From contig BMTH01000005.1 in NCBI GenBank assembly GCA_014649575.1, forward strand, positions 372,001 through 436,000: a stretch of DNA of 64,000 nucleotides, read 5' to 3'. Below the pieces are notes generated by a model. The model was not told the origin of the DNA, did no database searches, and saw only the letters and a program-made list of their open reading frames with translations. This DNA comes from Streptomyces griseoincarnatus (GTDB taxonomy: Bacteria; Actinomycetota; Actinomycetes; Streptomycetales; Streptomycetaceae). The translations under genes and the position numbers were made by a program. Shown piece after piece: positions 24,869 to 33,626 of this stretch. Position 1 is the first letter of the stretch; every line of letters begins with the position of its first letter.

Positions 24869-24911
24869 GGCGGCACGGTAACAGCGGGCGGTGCGGGTGC
24901 CGGAGGGTGTC

Positions 24912-25484
24912 TCACTGCACGGGCGGCACCGACACCGTCATGATCATCTCGACCGGCTCGTCGCCCGCGTTGCCGTACACGTGGGGCGCGTTGGCCTCGA
25001 AGGAGGCGCTGGCGCCGGCCGGCACCCGGTGCTCCTCCCCGTCGACCGTGAGGGTCAGCTCCCCGGCCGTGACATGGACGAGTTCGACCGTGCCCTCGGG
25101 GTGCGGGTCGGAGTCGCTGCTCTCCCCCGGCATCAGCCGCCACTCCCACATCTCCAGCGGGCCGAGCGCCTCGGTGCCGGTCAGCAGCCGGCTGTAGCTG
25201 CCGCGTTCGGTCTGCCACAGGCGGACCGTGCGGTCGGCGGGGACGATACGGACGTTCGGGCCCCGCTCGTAGTCGAGCAGCGTGGGCACGCTGACGCCGA
25301 GCGCGTCGCCGATCTTGACGATCGTGCCGATGCTCGGGTTGGTGCGGGCCTGCTCGATCTGGATGAGCATGCCGCGGCTGACGCCCGCACGAGCCGCGAG
25401 CATGTCCAGGGTGAAGCCGCGCTCGGTGCGCCAGCGCTTGACGTTGCGCGCCAGGGACCGGGTCAGCAGGTCGAGGTCCGCCAC
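24912..25484 (-). CDS. XRE-family regulator with cupin domain
   Basis: 190-residue regulator: Xre helix-turn-helix at 10-62 (RGFTLDMLAARAGVSRGMLI, IEQARTNPSIGTIVKIGDAL) and a C-terminal cupin (ELVHVTAGELTLTVDGEEHR, ANAPHVYGNAGDEPVEMIMT). The family senses small molecules through the cupin. GTG at 25484 has GGACGGA nearby and begins VADLDLLTRSLARN; a GTG at 25529 would add 15 residues. It lies 43 bases upstream of the YbaK gene on the same strand, so they may be co-transcribed. Confidence 0.9.
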   Translation of the reverse strand: MADLDLLTRSLARNVKRWRTERGFTLDMLAARAGVSRGMLIQIEQARTNPSIGTIVKIGDALGVSVPTLLDYERGPNVRIVPADRTVRLWQTERGSYSRLLTGTEALGPLEMWEWRLMPGESSDSDPHPEGTVELVHVTAGELTLTVDGEEHRVPAGASASFEANAPHVYGNAGDEPVEMIMTVSVPPVQ

Positions 25485-25569
25485 GTTCCGTCCGTTTCGA
25501 CTGTCCGGATGATGCACCCGGTGGTTCACCGCACTGTACTGCGAGGCCGGTGCGGGTACGGCGCGGCCG

Positions 25570-26382
25570 TCAGGCGCCGGGCTCCATCTCGGCCAGCCGC
25601 GCGGCGCCGTGCGCGTCCAGCTCGGCCTCGTCCAGCTCCGCGAGGCGGGCCACGCTCTCCTCGTCGAGCCGCGACAGCGCCCGCAGCTGGTCGGGCGTGA
25701 CGTCGTCGGGAAGCGGCACGGGCGGCGGGGTGCGCAGCGGCGGCTGCCAGCCCTCGTCGGGCGTCCAGCGGCGTACGACCCGGGCGGGCGCGCCGGCGAC
25801 GACGGAGTGGTCCGGCACCTCGCCCCGGACGACCGCGCCCGCGGCCACCACCACGTTCCGCCCGACGCGGGCGCCCGGCAGGATCACCGCGCCGGTGCCG
25901 ATCCAGCAGCCGGGGCCGATCTCCACCGGCTCCATCCGCGGCCACTGCTTGCCGATGGGCTCGTGCGGGTCGTCATAGGAGTGGTTGGTGGAGGTGACGT
26001 AGACGTACGGCCCGAAATAGCAGTCGCTGCCGATGGTCACGGTGGTGTCGGCGATGACGTGGCTGCCGCGGCCGAGGACGACGCCGTCGCCGATGCGCAG
26101 GATCGGCTCGGCGCCGAGGTCGAGACCGGGCATCAGTCCCGCGGTGAGGGTGACCTGCTCGCCGACGATGCAGTGGGAGCCGATGCGGATCCAGGGTTCG
26201 CCGAAGACGGTGCCGAGCGGGAAGGCCAGTCTGGTACCTGTTCCCATCGCGCCGAAGCGGAAGCGGCCGGGGTGCTCGGCGGTCACCGAGCCCGTGCGCT
26301 GCGCCCAGGCCCAGCCCGCGTGGACCGCGCGCTGGGCGAGGCGGCGCGGCCAGGACGAGAACGTGTTCTTGCGCTTCGGCAC
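25570..26382 (-). CDS. Left-handed beta-helix acyltransferase
   Basis: 270-residue hexapeptide-repeat protein of the LacA/WbbJ acetyltransferase kind. Repeats such as IGSHCIVGEQVTLTAGLMPG, IGDGVVLGRGSHVIADTTVT and IGPGCWIGTGAVILPGARVG build the helix; TSTNHSYDDPHEPIG carries the likely catalytic His. The acidic C-terminal tail (after about 215: VPLPDDVTPDQLRALSRLDE) is unusual and helical. It probably O-acetylates a sugar or lipid; no glycan genes are beside it. Confidence 0.85.
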   Translation of the reverse strand: MPKRKNTFSSWPRRLAQRAVHAGWAWAQRTGSVTAEHPGRFRFGAMGTGTRLAFPLGTVFGEPWIRIGSHCIVGEQVTLTAGLMPGLDLGAEPILRIGDGVVLGRGSHVIADTTVTIGSDCYFGPYVYVTSTNHSYDDPHEPIGKQWPRMEPVEIGPGCWIGTGAVILPGARVGRNVVVAAGAVVRGEVPDHSVVAGAPARVVRRWTPDEGWQPPLRTPPPVPLPDDVTPDQLRALSRLDEESVARLAELDEAELDAHGAARLAEMEPGA

Positions 26383-26488
26383 CCGCTCACCGTAGTCCGC
26401 GGGCGCGACGGGTACGGGCCGACGCCCCTGTGATCTTCACCCCACCGGGTGGCGTACCGTTCCCCCGACGTTCGACTAGGAGGCGACG

Positions 26489-27019
26489 ATGACGCACCAG
26501 GCTCTGATCACCGGCATCGGCGGCAGGGAGCCGCGGATCGACGAGGGGGCGTTCGTGGCGCCCACGGCGAGCGTGATCGGTGACGTGACGCTGCACGCCG
26601 GGGCGAGCGTCTGGTACGGCGCGGTGCTGCGCGGCGACGTGGAGTCGATCACCGTGGGCGCGAGCAGCAACGTGCAGGACAACTGCACGCTGCACGCCGA
26701 CCCGGGGTTCCCGGTGAGCGTGGGCGAGCGGGTGTCCGTCGGCCACAACGCGGTGGTGCACGGGGCGACCGTGGAGGACGACTGCCTGATCGGCATGGGC
26801 GCGACGGTGCTGAACGGCGCGGTGATCGGCGCGGGCTCGTTGGTCGCCGCGCAGGCGCTGGTGCCGCAGGGGATGCGGGTGCCGCCGGGCTCCCTGGTCG
26901 CGGGTGTCCCGGCGAAGGTGCGGCGGGAGCTGACGCGGGAGGAACGGGAGGGGCTGACCCTCAACGGCACGATGTACGCGGAGCTTGCGACGGCGCACCG
27001 GGATCAGCACGGGGGCTGA
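26489..27019 (+). CDS. Gamma-carbonic anhydrase family protein
   Basis: 176-residue left-handed beta-helix protein of the gamma-carbonic anhydrase/PaaY group. The three metal-ligand histidines can be placed at 69, 86 and 91 (NCTLHADPG, VGHNAVVHG), and the LVAGVPAKVRRELTREE end is typical. The ATG at 26489 has TAGGAGG 7 bases before it. It would form a trimer and hydrate CO2 or act as a hydrolase; activity varies in this family. Confidence 0.92.
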   Translation: MTHQALITGIGGREPRIDEGAFVAPTASVIGDVTLHAGASVWYGAVLRGDVESITVGASSNVQDNCTLHADPGFPVSVGERVSVGHNAVVHGATVEDDCLIGMGATVLNGAVIGAGSLVAAQALVPQGMRVPPGSLVAGVPAKVRRELTREEREGLTLNGTMYAELATAHRDQHGG

Positions 27020-27060
27020 GACACGGTCCCGCACCCGGCGGTCGACCGCAACGGCGTACG

Positions 27061-27708
27061 TCAGTCGCCCACCGGCGCCGGAGTGGGCGTCGGTTCCGCG
27101 GCGGACGCCGTGTTGTTCGCCTTGCGCCTCAGCACCAGCATCGACGTCACGCCGATCAGGACGGCCGCCACCAGCCCCAGCCAGGAGAACCGCTTCAGCC
27201 AGGACTCCGCGACGATCCCCACGTAGTAGATGACCGCCGTCGTGCCGCCCGCCCACAGGATGCCGCCGAGGACGTTGGCGGTCAGGAACTTCCAGTAGGG
27301 CATGCGCAGCACACCCGCGAGCGGGCCCGCGAAGATCCGCAGCAGGGCGACGAAGCGGCCGAAGAAGACCGCCCACATGCCCCACTTCTGGAAGGACCGC
27401 TCGGCGGTCGCGATGTGCGCCTCGCTGAAGTGGCGGGGGAACTTCCCGCCCAGCCAGCCCAGCAGCGGCCGCCCGCCCTTACGGCCGATCGCGTAGCCGA
27501 TCGAGTCGCCGATGATCGCGCCGGCGGTGGCGCACGCGCCGAGGACCACCGGGTCGATGTCGCCGTGCTGGGAGGCCAGCAGCGCCGAGGAGACCAGGAT
27601 GATCTCGCCGGGCAGCGGGATGCCCAGGCTCTCCAGCCCGATGACGGTCCCCACCAGCGCGTACACGGCGACCGCGGGTACGGTCCCGAGCCATTCCTGG
27701 ACGTGCAA
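27061..27708 (-). CDS. DedA-family membrane protein
   Basis: 215-residue DedA/SNARE-associated integral membrane protein. It has ESLGIPLPGEIILVSSALLA, a GDSIGYAIGRKGGRPLLGWL region, and FFGRFVALLRIFAGPLAGVL with the conserved Arg/Pro signature, plus a late membrane segment. These proteins are implicated in lipid carrier recycling (undecaprenyl-phosphate flipping) and membrane homeostasis. TTG at 27708 is the best start because GGAGG lies upstream; earlier in-frame GTG codons lack a site. The C-terminal tail is cytoplasmic and Pro/Ala-rich. Confidence 0.9.
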   Translation of the reverse strand: MHVQEWLGTVPAVAVYALVGTVIGLESLGIPLPGEIILVSSALLASQHGDIDPVVLGACATAGAIIGDSIGYAIGRKGGRPLLGWLGGKFPRHFSEAHIATAERSFQKWGMWAVFFGRFVALLRIFAGPLAGVLRMPYWKFLTANVLGGILWAGGTTAVIYYVGIVAESWLKRFSWLGLVAAVLIGVTSMLVLRRKANNTASAAEPTPTPAPVGD

Positions 27709-27935
27709 CGCCTCTTCCTCCGGTCCGCCGATGCCGTGTTCCGTGCGCGTGGGTGCCGCCCCGTCGGGGGCACGGTCGGGAAGCCTACCGGGTCGGGGTG
27801 AGCCGTCCGGTAAGGGCCGTATGCCGCGCCACCCGGGCCGGTCGGCCCATGCGCGCGGGCGGCGGACGGGCGGACTCTGGAAGCAGCCGGTGGAGACACC
27901 GGCGACGCCCACAGCTCGCATCCGGGAGGCCCGCC

Positions 27936-28400
27936 ATGTTCGCTCCCCCGTCCCCCAGCCTGCCGCGTGCCCTGCCCGCAGAGCACCGGGAGCGGCTCAT
28001 GGCCGCCGCGCGCGAGGCGTCCTTCCCGCAAGGGACCCGGCTGTTCGAGGAGGGCGGCCGGGCGGACCGGTTCTGGGTGATCCGGACCGGCACCGTGGAG
28101 CTGGACATGCGGGTGCCGGGCCGCCGGCCCGTCACCATCGAGCGGCTCGGGCACAACGAGCTGGTCGGCTGGTCGTGGCTGTTCCGTCCGCACGTCTGGC
28201 ACCTGGGCGCCGAGGCGGCCACCCCGGTGCGGGCGTACGAGTTCGACGCCGCTTCCGTCCTCGCCCTGTGCGACGAGGACGCGGAACTGGGCCGTGAGGT
28301 GACCCGCTGGGTGGGCGAGGTGGTGGCCCACCGGCTGCATTCGGCCCGGATCCGGCTGCTCGACCTGTTCGGTCCGTACGGCGCCGGCGTGGCCGGGTGA
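27936..28400 (+). CDS. Cyclic-nucleotide-binding domain protein
   Basis: 154-residue single CNB domain (Crp N-terminal fold) without a DNA-binding helix-turn-helix. Visible: REASFPQGTRLFEEGGRADR, FWVIRTGTVELDMRVPGRRP, and LGHNELVGWSWLFRPHVWHL. The phosphate-binding cassette is degenerate, so nucleotide binding is uncertain. ATG at 27936 follows GGGAGG at a good distance. A strong terminator follows the gene. Confidence 0.85.
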   Translation: MFAPPSPSLPRALPAEHRERLMAAAREASFPQGTRLFEEGGRADRFWVIRTGTVELDMRVPGRRPVTIERLGHNELVGWSWLFRPHVWHLGAEAATPVRAYEFDAASVLALCDEDAELGREVTRWVGEVVAHRLHSARIRLLDLFGPYGAGVAG

Positions 28401-28421
28401 GGGAGGCCGCCCATGCCGTCG

Positions 28422-28457
28422 GGGGCTCACCGGTCGCCCGTGGGACCGGTGAGCCCC
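28422..28457. terminator. Strong hairpin terminator
   Basis: Perfect 14-base-pair stem GGGGCTCACCGGTC / GACCGGTGAGCCCC with an 8-base loop, 21 bases after the CNB gene stop and followed by TTCCTCC. Confidence 0.85.
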
Positions 28458-28559
28458 TTCCTCCTGTCCGGGCCCGCGACCCGTGGGCCCCGCGCTTGCT
28501 ACGTCCCCGTCAAAGGGCAGTGACCGAATCGTGTCAGGGCGCGGCTAGGGTGGCTGCCC

Positions 28560-29570
28560 ATGTGGCCAGGACAGCAGCCGCCCGGGGGCGAGCAGAACCC
28601 GCAGTCGAACAACCCGTACCAGCAGCCGGGGTACCAGCAGCCGAATCCGTACCAGCAACCCGGCTACCAGCAGCCGAACCCGTACCAGCAGCAGCCGCAG
28701 TGGGGCGAGCCGTCCACCGTGGGCATGCCGCAGCCGGGTGACGGCGGCGGTGGCGGGAACCGCACGAAGCTGGTGGCGATCATCGCGGCGACGGCGGTGG
28801 TCGTGGCGGCCGGCGTGACCGGTTTCCTGGTGCTCGGCGGCGACAAGGACGACGAGGCGGACGGCAAGAAGCCCACCAAGCCGAGCGCGACCGCGTCCGA
28901 GGACGCCTCCGCCGACCCGGCCCCCTCGGCCTCGGGGGGCAACCCGCGCGGCGGCGAGGGCGAGAAGGCGACGATCCCGGGCTGGCAGGTCGTCGTGAAC
29001 ACCCGCTTCGGCACCAAGTTCGACGTCCCGGGCGACTGGGAGATCGAGTCGCCGGGCACCTCCGTGGGCTTCGAATGGGAGGAGAAGGACGGTGAGATGG
29101 GCCGCACCACCGTCACCGCCCCCGCCTACCTGAAGTCCAAGTGGTGCACCGAGGACGAGAACAAGGACGGCCGCACCGAGGACACCGCGCTCGCCACCGC
29201 CGGCACCCGTGGTGAGAACGGCGCGAAGGACACCAAGCAGGCCGCCGAGACCCGCGTGCCGTGGTGGATCTTCGGCGGTTACACGCAGCCTGACAAGAAG
29301 AGCGTGAAGTTCGACGCCCCGAAGCCGTACACCACGAAGTCCGGGATCACCGGGCACGTGGCCACGGCGCACTCGGAGGGCACGCCGCAGAAGGGCAAGT
29401 GCGACAGCGAGGGCAAGGCGATCACGTTCGGGTTCAAGAACGGCGCGGGCGACTTCGTCACCTGGAACCTGTACGGCGCGGCGGGTGTGAAGGAGGAGAT
29501 CCCCGAGGCGACCGTGCAGAAGATCCTCAGCACGGTCCGGCTGACCGAGGAACCGCCGACGGAGTCGTGA
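28560..29570 (+). CDS. Pro/Gln-rich single-pass membrane protein
   Basis: 336 residues. The cytoplasmic N terminus (1-65) is built of PYQQPGYQQPN repeats rich in Gln, Pro and Tyr. One membrane segment (about 70-93, LVAIIAATAVVVAAGVTGFL) is followed by an acidic Lys/Asp linker and a folded extracellular part (about 140-330, starting GWQVVVNTRFGTKFDVPGDW). The exported part resembles domains common in Streptomyces membrane proteins of unknown role. The -10 box TAGGGT (28546-28551) ends 8 bases before ATG, so translation may be leaderless. Function unknown. Confidence 0.85.
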   Translation: MWPGQQPPGGEQNPQSNNPYQQPGYQQPNPYQQPGYQQPNPYQQQPQWGEPSTVGMPQPGDGGGGGNRTKLVAIIAATAVVVAAGVTGFLVLGGDKDDEADGKKPTKPSATASEDASADPAPSASGGNPRGGEGEKATIPGWQVVVNTRFGTKFDVPGDWEIESPGTSVGFEWEEKDGEMGRTTVTAPAYLKSKWCTEDENKDGRTEDTALATAGTRGENGAKDTKQAAETRVPWWIFGGYTQPDKKSVKFDAPKPYTTKSGITGHVATAHSEGTPQKGKCDSEGKAITFGFKNGAGDFVTWNLYGAAGVKEEIPEATVQKILSTVRLTEEPPTES

Positions 29571-29574
29571 CGGG

Positions 29575-29600
29575 CCGGGCCCGCGCGTGTGCGGGCCCGG
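29575..29600. terminator. Hairpin terminator
   Basis: Stem CCGGGCCCGC / GCGGGCCCGG (10 bp, 6-base loop) just after the membrane protein stop. It sits directly ahead of the MFS gene promoter. Confidence 0.7.
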
Positions 29601-29607
29601 AACCCAT

Positions 29608-29637
29608 TTGGCAAGTCGGCCCCCTCCCGGCGATAGT
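29608..29637 (+). promoter_or_regulatory. Leaderless promoter of the MFS gene
   Basis: TTGGCA (29608-29613), 18 bases, GATAGT (29632-29637), 6 bases before the GTG start at 29644. The promoter shape and spacing predict a message starting at the GTG. Confidence 0.55.
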
Positions 29638-29643
29638 CACCGG

Positions 29644-30930
29644 GTGCCGACCTCCGCCGTCCGCCGCCGCCCCGCCTGGGCCGGCCGCAACTACACGCTG
29701 CTGACCGCCTCCGCCGTGGTGACCAACCTGGGCAGCCACGGCGCGCTGATCGCCGCCGCGTTCGCCGTGCTGGGCGCGGGCGGCGACGGCGGGGACGTGG
29801 GTCTGGTGGCCGCCGCCCGCACCCTGCCGCTCGTGCTGTTCCTGCTGGTCGGCGGCGCCGTCGCGGACCGGCTGCCGCGGCACCGGGTGATGGTCGCGGC
29901 CAACGTCCTGAACTGCGCCTCGCAGGCCGCGTTCGCCGCGCTGGTCCTCGTGGGTGAGCCGCAGCTGTGGCAGATGATGCTGCTCAGCGGACTGGGCGGC
30001 GCCGGGCAGGCGTTCTTCAACCCCGCCGCCGAGGGCATGCTGCTGTCCTCCGTCGACGGCGAACAGGCCGGCCGCGCGTTCGCCGTGTTCCGTATGGCGA
30101 TGCACGGGGCGACCCTGGGCGGCGCCGCGCTCGGCGGGGCGATGGTCGCCGCGATCGGGCCCGGCTGGGTGCTGGCGGTGGACGCGGCGGCCTTCGCGGT
30201 CGCGGCGGTGCTGCGGGCGTTCCTCGACGTGAAGCACATCCCGCCGCGCGAGCCGGGCGGCGGCATGCTCGCCGATCTGCGGGACGGCTGGCGGGAGTTC
30301 ACCGGCCGGCCGTGGCTGTGGGGCATCGTCGTGCAGTTCTCCATAGCCAACGCGGTCGTCGGCGCGGCGGACGCGGTCTACGGTCCGCTGGTCGCCCGCG
30401 ACCACCTGGGCGGGCCGGCCCCCTGGGGCGTCGCGCTGGCGTTCTTCGGCGGTGGCACGGTGGCGGGCGCGCTGCTGATGACGCGCTGGCAGCCGCGCCG
30501 TCTGCTGCTGGTGGGCACCCTGTGCGTGTTCCCGCTGGCCCTGCCGTCCGCGGCGCTCGCGGTGCCCGTGCCGGTGGTGGTGCTGTGCGCGGTGATGTTC
30601 CTGACGGGGCTGTCGGTGGAGGTCTTCGGCGTCTCCTGGATGACGGCGCTGCACCAGGAGATACCGGAGGAGAAGCTGTCCCGGGTGTCCGCGTACGACT
30701 GGTTCGGGTCGGTCGCGCTCGTCCCGGCGGCGATGGCCCTCGCGGGGCCGGCGGAGACGGCGTTCGGCCGCCCGGAGGCGTTGTGGGGGTGCGCGGCGCT
30801 GGTCGTCGTCGTGACGGCAGCGGTTCTGACGGTCCCGGACGTCCGCAATCTGCGCCGCCGCACGAAGCAGGTCGCGGGCGCCGTGCAGGGCGCCCAGGAG
30901 CAGGTCGGGGACGGGACGGCCGTCGGGTAG
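29644..30930 (+). CDS. MFS transporter (EntS-like)
   Basis: 428-residue integral membrane transporter of the major facilitator superfamily, MFS_3 type. Ten to twelve hydrophobic segments run through the protein, with the A-motif-like GGAVADRLPRHRVMVAANVL after helix 2 and AYDWFGSVALVPAAMALAGP late. EntS-type members export siderophores or drugs. The GTG at 29644 gives VPTSAVRRRPAWAGRNYTLL, a typical basic N terminus. No siderophore genes are near; the substrate is unknown. Confidence 0.9.
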   Translation: MPTSAVRRRPAWAGRNYTLLTASAVVTNLGSHGALIAAAFAVLGAGGDGGDVGLVAAARTLPLVLFLLVGGAVADRLPRHRVMVAANVLNCASQAAFAALVLVGEPQLWQMMLLSGLGGAGQAFFNPAAEGMLLSSVDGEQAGRAFAVFRMAMHGATLGGAALGGAMVAAIGPGWVLAVDAAAFAVAAVLRAFLDVKHIPPREPGGGMLADLRDGWREFTGRPWLWGIVVQFSIANAVVGAADAVYGPLVARDHLGGPAPWGVALAFFGGGTVAGALLMTRWQPRRLLLVGTLCVFPLALPSAALAVPVPVVVLCAVMFLTGLSVEVFGVSWMTALHQEIPEEKLSRVSAYDWFGSVALVPAAMALAGPAETAFGRPEALWGCAALVVVVTAAVLTVPDVRNLRRRTKQVAGAVQGAQEQVGDGTAVG

Positions 30931-30952
30931 CCGCGGCCCGGTGGGGGCGGAC

Positions 30953-31217
30953 CGCACAGTTCCCCGCACCCCTGAGGATGCGGCCCCTCCGTCGCCCCGA
31001 AAGGGGCGCGGGGAACTGCGCGAGCAAGCACGACGGACCCGCAGTCCACGTCACTGCCGCCCGGCCGAGGCTGAGCGCACAGTTCCCCGCACCCCTGAGG
31101 ATGCGACCCCTCCGTCACCCTGAAAGGGGCGCGGGGAACTGCGCGAACGACCGCCACGGCGCCGCACCCGACCAGCGACCGTCACTCCCCCAAGGGGCGC
31201 GGGGAACTGCGCGAACG
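30953..31217. repeat. Two and a half copies of a dispersed hairpin element
   Basis: Two near-identical copies (30953-31025 and 31075-31148) run from CACAGTTCCCCGCACCCCTG to AAAGGGGCGCGGGGAACTGC and each forms a long stem-loop. A third partial copy with only the right arm lies at 31190-31217. Copies differ at few positions. The right arm of each ends GGGGAACTGCGCGA. They fill the whole 312-base gap between two convergent genes and would act as bidirectional terminators; I see no gene here. Confidence 0.8.
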
Positions 31218-31242
31218 CCCACCACGGCGCCGCAGCCGATCC

Positions 31243-32088
31243 CTAACCGATCGCGAACGCCCCCGAGGGCGGCAGCGGTGACGGCACCGCCGTCGCCTCC
31301 TGCACCGGCACCGCGTCCCCCATCAGACGCCGCAAGGCCTCCCCCTGCCGCACCCGCGCCGGAAACGGGTCCCCCGCGACCGCCCGGGTCAACGCCCCCA
31401 CGTCCAACGCGCGGTCGGAGGCCGCCAGTACCACGTTCCCGAACCGCCGCCCCCGCAGCACCGCCGGCTCGGCGACCAGCACCACCTCCGCGAACCGCAC
31501 AGCGACCGTCGCCACCTGCGACCGCAGAAACGCGAACGGCGCCGCGTCCGCCAGATTGGCGAGGTACACCCCGCCGCCCCGCAACACCCGCGCGACCTCG
31601 TCGACGTACCCGACGGTGGTCAGGTGCGCCGGCACCTGCGACCCCCCGAAGACGTCCGCGACCACGACATCCGCGCTGTCGTCGGGGGCGGCCTCCAGCC
31701 ACGCACGCGCGTCGACCGTGTGCACGACGACACCGACCCCCGCCGGCAACGGCAGATGCTCGGCGACCAGCGCGGCCAGCCCCGCATCGGCCTCGACCAC
31801 GTCCTGACGTGACCCCGGCCGGGTGGCGGCCAGGTACCGGGGCAACGTCATCGCCCCGCCCCCGAGATGCACCGCGTCCAGCGGAGCCCCGGGCTCGCCG
31901 GCCACGTCGAGCACGTGTCCCAGCCGCCGCGCGTACTCGAACTCCAGGTGCGTCGGCTCGTCCAGGTCGACGTAGGACTGCGGGGCGCCGTCGACCGTCA
32001 GCAGCCAGGCCCGTTCCCGGTCGACGTCGGGCATCAGCTTGGCGGTGCCGTGGCCGACGGCGCGGGACACGGGGAGGGGCTCGTTCAC
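31243..32088 (-). CDS. Spermidine-synthase-like methyltransferase-fold protein
   Basis: 281-residue protein of the polyamine-synthase fold. It shows DAVHLGGGAMTLPRYLAATR (cofactor glycine motif), EADAGLAALVAEH, and VVVADVFGGSQVPAHLTTVG (catalytic-Asp region). True spermidine synthases have more conserved aminopropyl motifs, so substrate is unclear; single-domain actinobacterial members are often annotated as fused-MFS/spermidine synthase relatives. GTG at 32088 has GGGACG before it. It lies downstream of tuf3 on the same strand, 44 bases away. Confidence 0.85.
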   Translation of the reverse strand: MNEPLPVSRAVGHGTAKLMPDVDRERAWLLTVDGAPQSYVDLDEPTHLEFEYARRLGHVLDVAGEPGAPLDAVHLGGGAMTLPRYLAATRPGSRQDVVEADAGLAALVAEHLPLPAGVGVVVHTVDARAWLEAAPDDSADVVVADVFGGSQVPAHLTTVGYVDEVARVLRGGGVYLANLADAAPFAFLRSQVATVAVRFAEVVLVAEPAVLRGRRFGNVVLAASDRALDVGALTRAVAGDPFPARVRQGEALRRLMGDAVPVQEATAVPSPLPPSGAFAIG

Positions 32089-32132
32089 CGTCCCATTGTG
32101 CCGCCGCGCCACCGCCGGACCGTTTCAGGGGC

Positions 32133-33302
32133 TCACACGACCTCCGTCACCGTCCCGGCCCCGACCGTGCGCCCGCCCTCGCGGACGGCGAAGCCGAGCC
32201 CCGGCTCGAGGGGTACGTCGCGCCCGAGCTCCACGGTGACGGTCACCGTGTCCCCGGGCCGCGCCACCGCCGCCTCGCCGAGGTCGACGATCCCGACGAC
32301 GTCCGCCGTGCGGATGTAGAACTGCGGCCGGTACCCGGTCGACAGCGGTGTCGTCCGGCCGCCCTCACGGGCGGACAGCACGTACAGCCGCGCCGTGAAC
32401 CGCCGGCTGGGCGTCACACTGCCCGGCGCGGCCACCACGTGTCCGCGCCGCACCGCGTCGCGCGGCACCCCGCGCAGCAGCAGCGCCACGTTGTCCCCGG
32501 CCTGCGCCTCCTCCATGGGCTTGCCGAAGGTCTCCAGACCGGTCACGACGGTCTCGGTGTCCGCGCCGAGGACCTGCACCTTGTCGCCGACCCGGACCGT
32601 GCCGCGCTCCACCGCGCCGGTGACGACGGTGCCGCGCCCGGTGATGGTGAGCACGTTCTCCACCGGCAGCAGGAACGGCGCGTCCAGATACCTCTCCGGC
32701 ACGGGCACATAGGTGTCGACCGCGTCGAGCAGCGCCTCGATCGACGCGGTCCACCGCGGGTCGCCCTCCAGCGCCTTGAGCCCGGACACCCGGACGACGG
32801 GCGCCGCGTCACCGCCGTAGCCGTGCGCGGTGAGCAGCTCGCGTACCTCCAGTTCGACCAGGTCGGTCAGCTCCTCGTCGCCCGCGTCGGCCTTGTTGAG
32901 CGCGACGACGATGTGGTCGACGCCGACCTGGCGGGCGAGCAGCACGTGCTCGGCGGTCTGCGGCATGATCCCGTCCAGCGCGGAGACGACGAGGATCGCC
33001 CCGTCGAGCTGGGCGGCGCCGGTGACCATGTTCTTCACGTAGTCGGCGTGGCCGGGCATGTCGACGTGCGCGTAGTGCCGGGTGCCGGTCTCGTACTCGA
33101 CGTGCGCGATGTTGATGGTGATGCCGCGGGCGGCCTCCTCCGGGGCCCGGTCGATGCGGTCGAACGGCACGAAGGTGCCGGCGCCCCGCTCGGCGAGGAC
33201 CTTGGTGATGGCGGCGGTCAGGGTGGTCTTGCCGTGGTCGACGTGGCCCATCGTGCCGATGTTGAGGTGCGGTTTGGTGCGGATGTACGCCGTCTTGGAC
33301 AT
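32133..33302 (-). CDS. tuf3: Elongation factor Tu, divergent Tuf3 type
   Basis: 389-residue EF-Tu: GTPase that brings aminoacyl-tRNA to the ribosome. Motifs: [13 protein letters not shown] (P loop), [14 protein letters not shown] (switch I), [12 protein letters not shown] (switch II; the usual Cys of DCPGH is Met), NKAD and the C-terminal [15 protein letters not shown]. It differs widely from the major Streptomyces EF-Tu1, and fits the second, divergent gene known as tuf3 in S. coelicolor, which is induced in the stringent response and linked to kirromycin-type resistance. ATG at 33302. A structured leader with a short ORF lies upstream. Confidence 0.9.
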   Translation of the reverse strand: MSKTAYIRTKPHLNIGTMGHVDHGKTTLTAAITKVLAERGAGTFVPFDRIDRAPEEAARGITINIAHVEYETGTRHYAHVDMPGHADYVKNMVTGAAQLDGAILVVSALDGIMPQTAEHVLLARQVGVDHIVVALNKADAGDEELTDLVELEVRELLTAHGYGGDAAPVVRVSGLKALEGDPRWTASIEALLDAVDTYVPVPERYLDAPFLLPVENVLTITGRGTVVTGAVERGTVRVGDKVQVLGADTETVVTGLETFGKPMEEAQAGDNVALLLRGVPRDAVRRGHVVAAPGSVTPSRRFTARLYVLSAREGGRTTPLSTGYRPQFYIRTADVVGIVDLGEAAVARPGDTVTVTVELGRDVPLEPGLGFAVREGGRTVGAGTVTEVV

Positions 33303-33376
33303 GGCGGTACCTGGAAGCCTCTCAGGTGATGACGCGTCAGGCCCCGGGCGCGGCGGAGGGCGCGCGGCCGGGACGG

Positions 33377-33438
33377 GGACCCCGGGAATCCGGCCGACCC
33401 TCCCCCTGCGGGGTCCGCCGGGCAATCCGGGGAGGGTC
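33377..33438 (-). promoter_or_regulatory. Structured tuf3 leader, possible attenuator or pseudoknot
   Basis: Reading leftward after the short ORF stop, GACCCTCCCC (33438-33429) pairs with GGGGAGGGTC (33405-33396). Inside that loop GGACCCC (33416-33410) can pair with GGGGTCC (33383-33377), outside the stem. The two pairings interlock: either alternatives, as in an attenuator, or an H-type pseudoknot. It lies between the short ORF and tuf3. Confidence 0.45.
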
Positions 33439-33538
33439 AGCTTCGGGCGCCGTCGACTGCGGCGAGGAGAACGGTGACGGCAGCCTTCGGGGCATCCGCG
33501 ACGGCGGATGCTGCGAGGAGGAGGGCGTACCGGAACAT
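33437..33538 (-). CDS. Possible 33-residue leader peptide upstream of tuf3
   Basis: ATG at 33538 opens a 33-residue frame beginning [17 protein letters not shown] and ending DGARS, with GAGGA about 9 bases upstream. The peptide is hydrophobic and Ala/Leu/Val-rich. Its stop lies within the first arm of the tuf3 leader hairpin, the layout of a translating ribosome that would affect folding. Third codon positions are less GC-biased than in neighbouring genes, so this may not be a protein gene. Existence is uncertain. Confidence 0.35.
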   Translation of the reverse strand: MFRYALLLAASAVADAPKAAVTVLLAAVDGARS

Positions 33539-33626
33539 GACGTCGATCCTCGCCGACGCCGCGTGGCGCGTCGACTCATTTTCCGCGAAGCGGAAGTCTG
33601 CCCTGCACTTCAGCGGCGCGCACCGC

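Noticed and set aside
31243..32088. True spermidine synthase
   Set aside because: Fold motifs are present but the typical aminopropyltransferase signature is weak, so only the fold-level name is used.
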